Below, piece by piece: positions 63,552-64,000 of a stretch of DNA of 64,000 nucleotides; position 1 is the first letter of the stretch; each line of letters starts with the position of its first letter. The stretch is from Pelolinea sp. (GTDB lineage: Bacteria > Chloroflexota > Anaerolineae > Anaerolineales > Anaerolineaceae). Under the pieces are notes generated by a model. The model saw only the letters and a program-made list of their open reading frames with translations, was not told the DNA's origin and did no database searches. The position numbers and the translations under genes are program-made. Location: the NCBI GenBank assembly GCA_030692365.1, contig JAUYCC010000053.1:1-64000 (forward strand), written 5' to 3'.

Positions 63552-64000
63552 ATGCTCTTAAACCAAATTTTTGCTGCTATTTGCATTTTGGTTTTTTTTA
63601 GAATCTTTTTTTGGCCAGTATCAAAAAACTGGCTATTATTTGTTCTAAGCCTGATAGCAATTTTTTGGTTTCAAACTTCATCACCAATTCGCACCCTGAT
63701 TTTTTGGCTGCCCACGATAATACTGGTTTTATCGACAGTTATATGGATGTTACTAGACCTCCGGGAAAAATCTATTATTACTGAGGATATTATTGCTTTA
63801 ATTATTATTTTGATTTTTCCTTTTTTGTTTGGTCTTTTGAAATTTATTGGTTTATCCGAAATCTCGTTCATAACAAATACGCCGCGATTTCTTTATTTGC
63901 TGCTTATACCGGGCATACTATTTCTTTGCTTGTATTTAATTGGCAAGAGAACCATCAATCAATCTCTTTTATCGGGTTTATTAATCAGTGGATTGGTTAT
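63552..64000 (+). CDS. N-terminal part of a polytopic membrane protein
   Basis: The frame opens at ATG 63552, 3 nt after the small gene's stop, and runs off the window end. The 149 visible codons hold at least five hydrophobic helices (IFAAICILVFFRIFFWPV, WLLFVLSLIAIFWF, LIFWLPTIILVLSTVIWML, DIIALIIILIFPFLFGLL, FLYLLLIPGILFLCLYLIG). An MBOAT-type acyltransferase is one possibility from the general pattern; the catalytic part is not in view. Confidence 0.65.
   Translation, partial: MLLNQIFAAICILVFFRIFFWPVSKNWLLFVLSLIAIFWFQTSSPIRTLIFWLPTIILVLSTVIWMLLDLREKSIITEDIIALIIILIFPFLFGLLKFIGLSEISFITNTPRFLYLLLIPGILFLCLYLIGKRTINQSLLSGLLISGLV

Overview
The window looks like chromosome of a moderately AT-rich bacterium, most likely Chloroflexota of the class Anaerolineae. 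This is inferred from the general look of the proteins and the mix of genes; no 16S or ribosomal protein gene is present to prove it. Most of the window is ordinary housekeeping: DNA ligase, rRNA methyltransferases, tmRNA and SmpB, RuvA/RuvC, primary sigma factor, NDK, MurA, NAD synthesis, G6PD and four intact tRNAs. Three accessory stretches are set into it.

Region 1 (1-5200) is a scarred integration zone next to a tRNA-Pro(GGG) gene. It holds the start of a possible transposase, an orphan InlB-repeat fragment, and a 2.6 kb AT-rich cassette (GHKL ATPase fused to a HExxH zincin-like tail, a small helical partner, a divergent unknown gene). The cassette lies between two 62-bp direct repeats made of tRNA-Pro sequence (59/62 identical). 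An LCP glycopolymer transferase, a remnant of a polysaccharide-export permease, more tRNA-Pro fragments and a repeated GTCCATA-rich segment follow.

Region 2 (5236-10652, minus strand) is a five-gene operon: a two-TM zinc-ribbon protein, a secreted/membrane DUF2207-like protein ending in CACACACAGCACACAGGGR, a PqqD-radical SAM-SPASM enzyme, a second PqqD-radical SAM homologue that has lost its cluster cysteines, and a SAM methyltransferase. I read it as a candidate peptide-tail modification system.

Region 3 (19195-26760) is an integrated element in tRNA-Val(TAC), bounded by a perfect 48-bp direct repeat, with a tyrosine integrase beside the intact tRNA. Its cargo is a tight three-gene operon: a membrane-anchored TerB_N/TerB_C protein, a BrxD-like (DUF2791) P-loop ATPase and an Lhr-like SF2 helicase. 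The C-terminal stub of a type ISP restriction-modification enzyme also lies inside. This is a probable anti-phage or stress-defence module.

Between and after these: 10.8-19.2 kb carries ligA, a PUA-domain methyltransferase, ssrA, two tandem GH25 muramidases, NAPRTase and MobB. 26.8-31.4 kb carries yebC-ruvC-trmH-ruvA and an MreB homologue with degenerate ATPase residues. 31.4-39.6 kb carries NAD synthase, a Dus enzyme that apparently lacks a normal start codon, a homocysteine methyltransferase and a fused Fe-S/Mo-cofactor hydroxylase. 39.1-42.5 kb is rpoD-TPR-ndk. 46.9-57.5 kb includes zwf and an smpB-hutH-YkuD-DUF2085-pgeF-DUF167 run. 57.6-64 kb has an orphan response regulator, a broken Hsp20 gene, thioredoxin, a fosfomycin-insensitive type MurA, a SIS-domain sugar isomerase, a GNAT-like protein and a small membrane/lipoprotein cluster. 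MurA, PgeF, YkuD, GH25, LCP and MreB-like genes together argue for a peptidoglycan-containing envelope.
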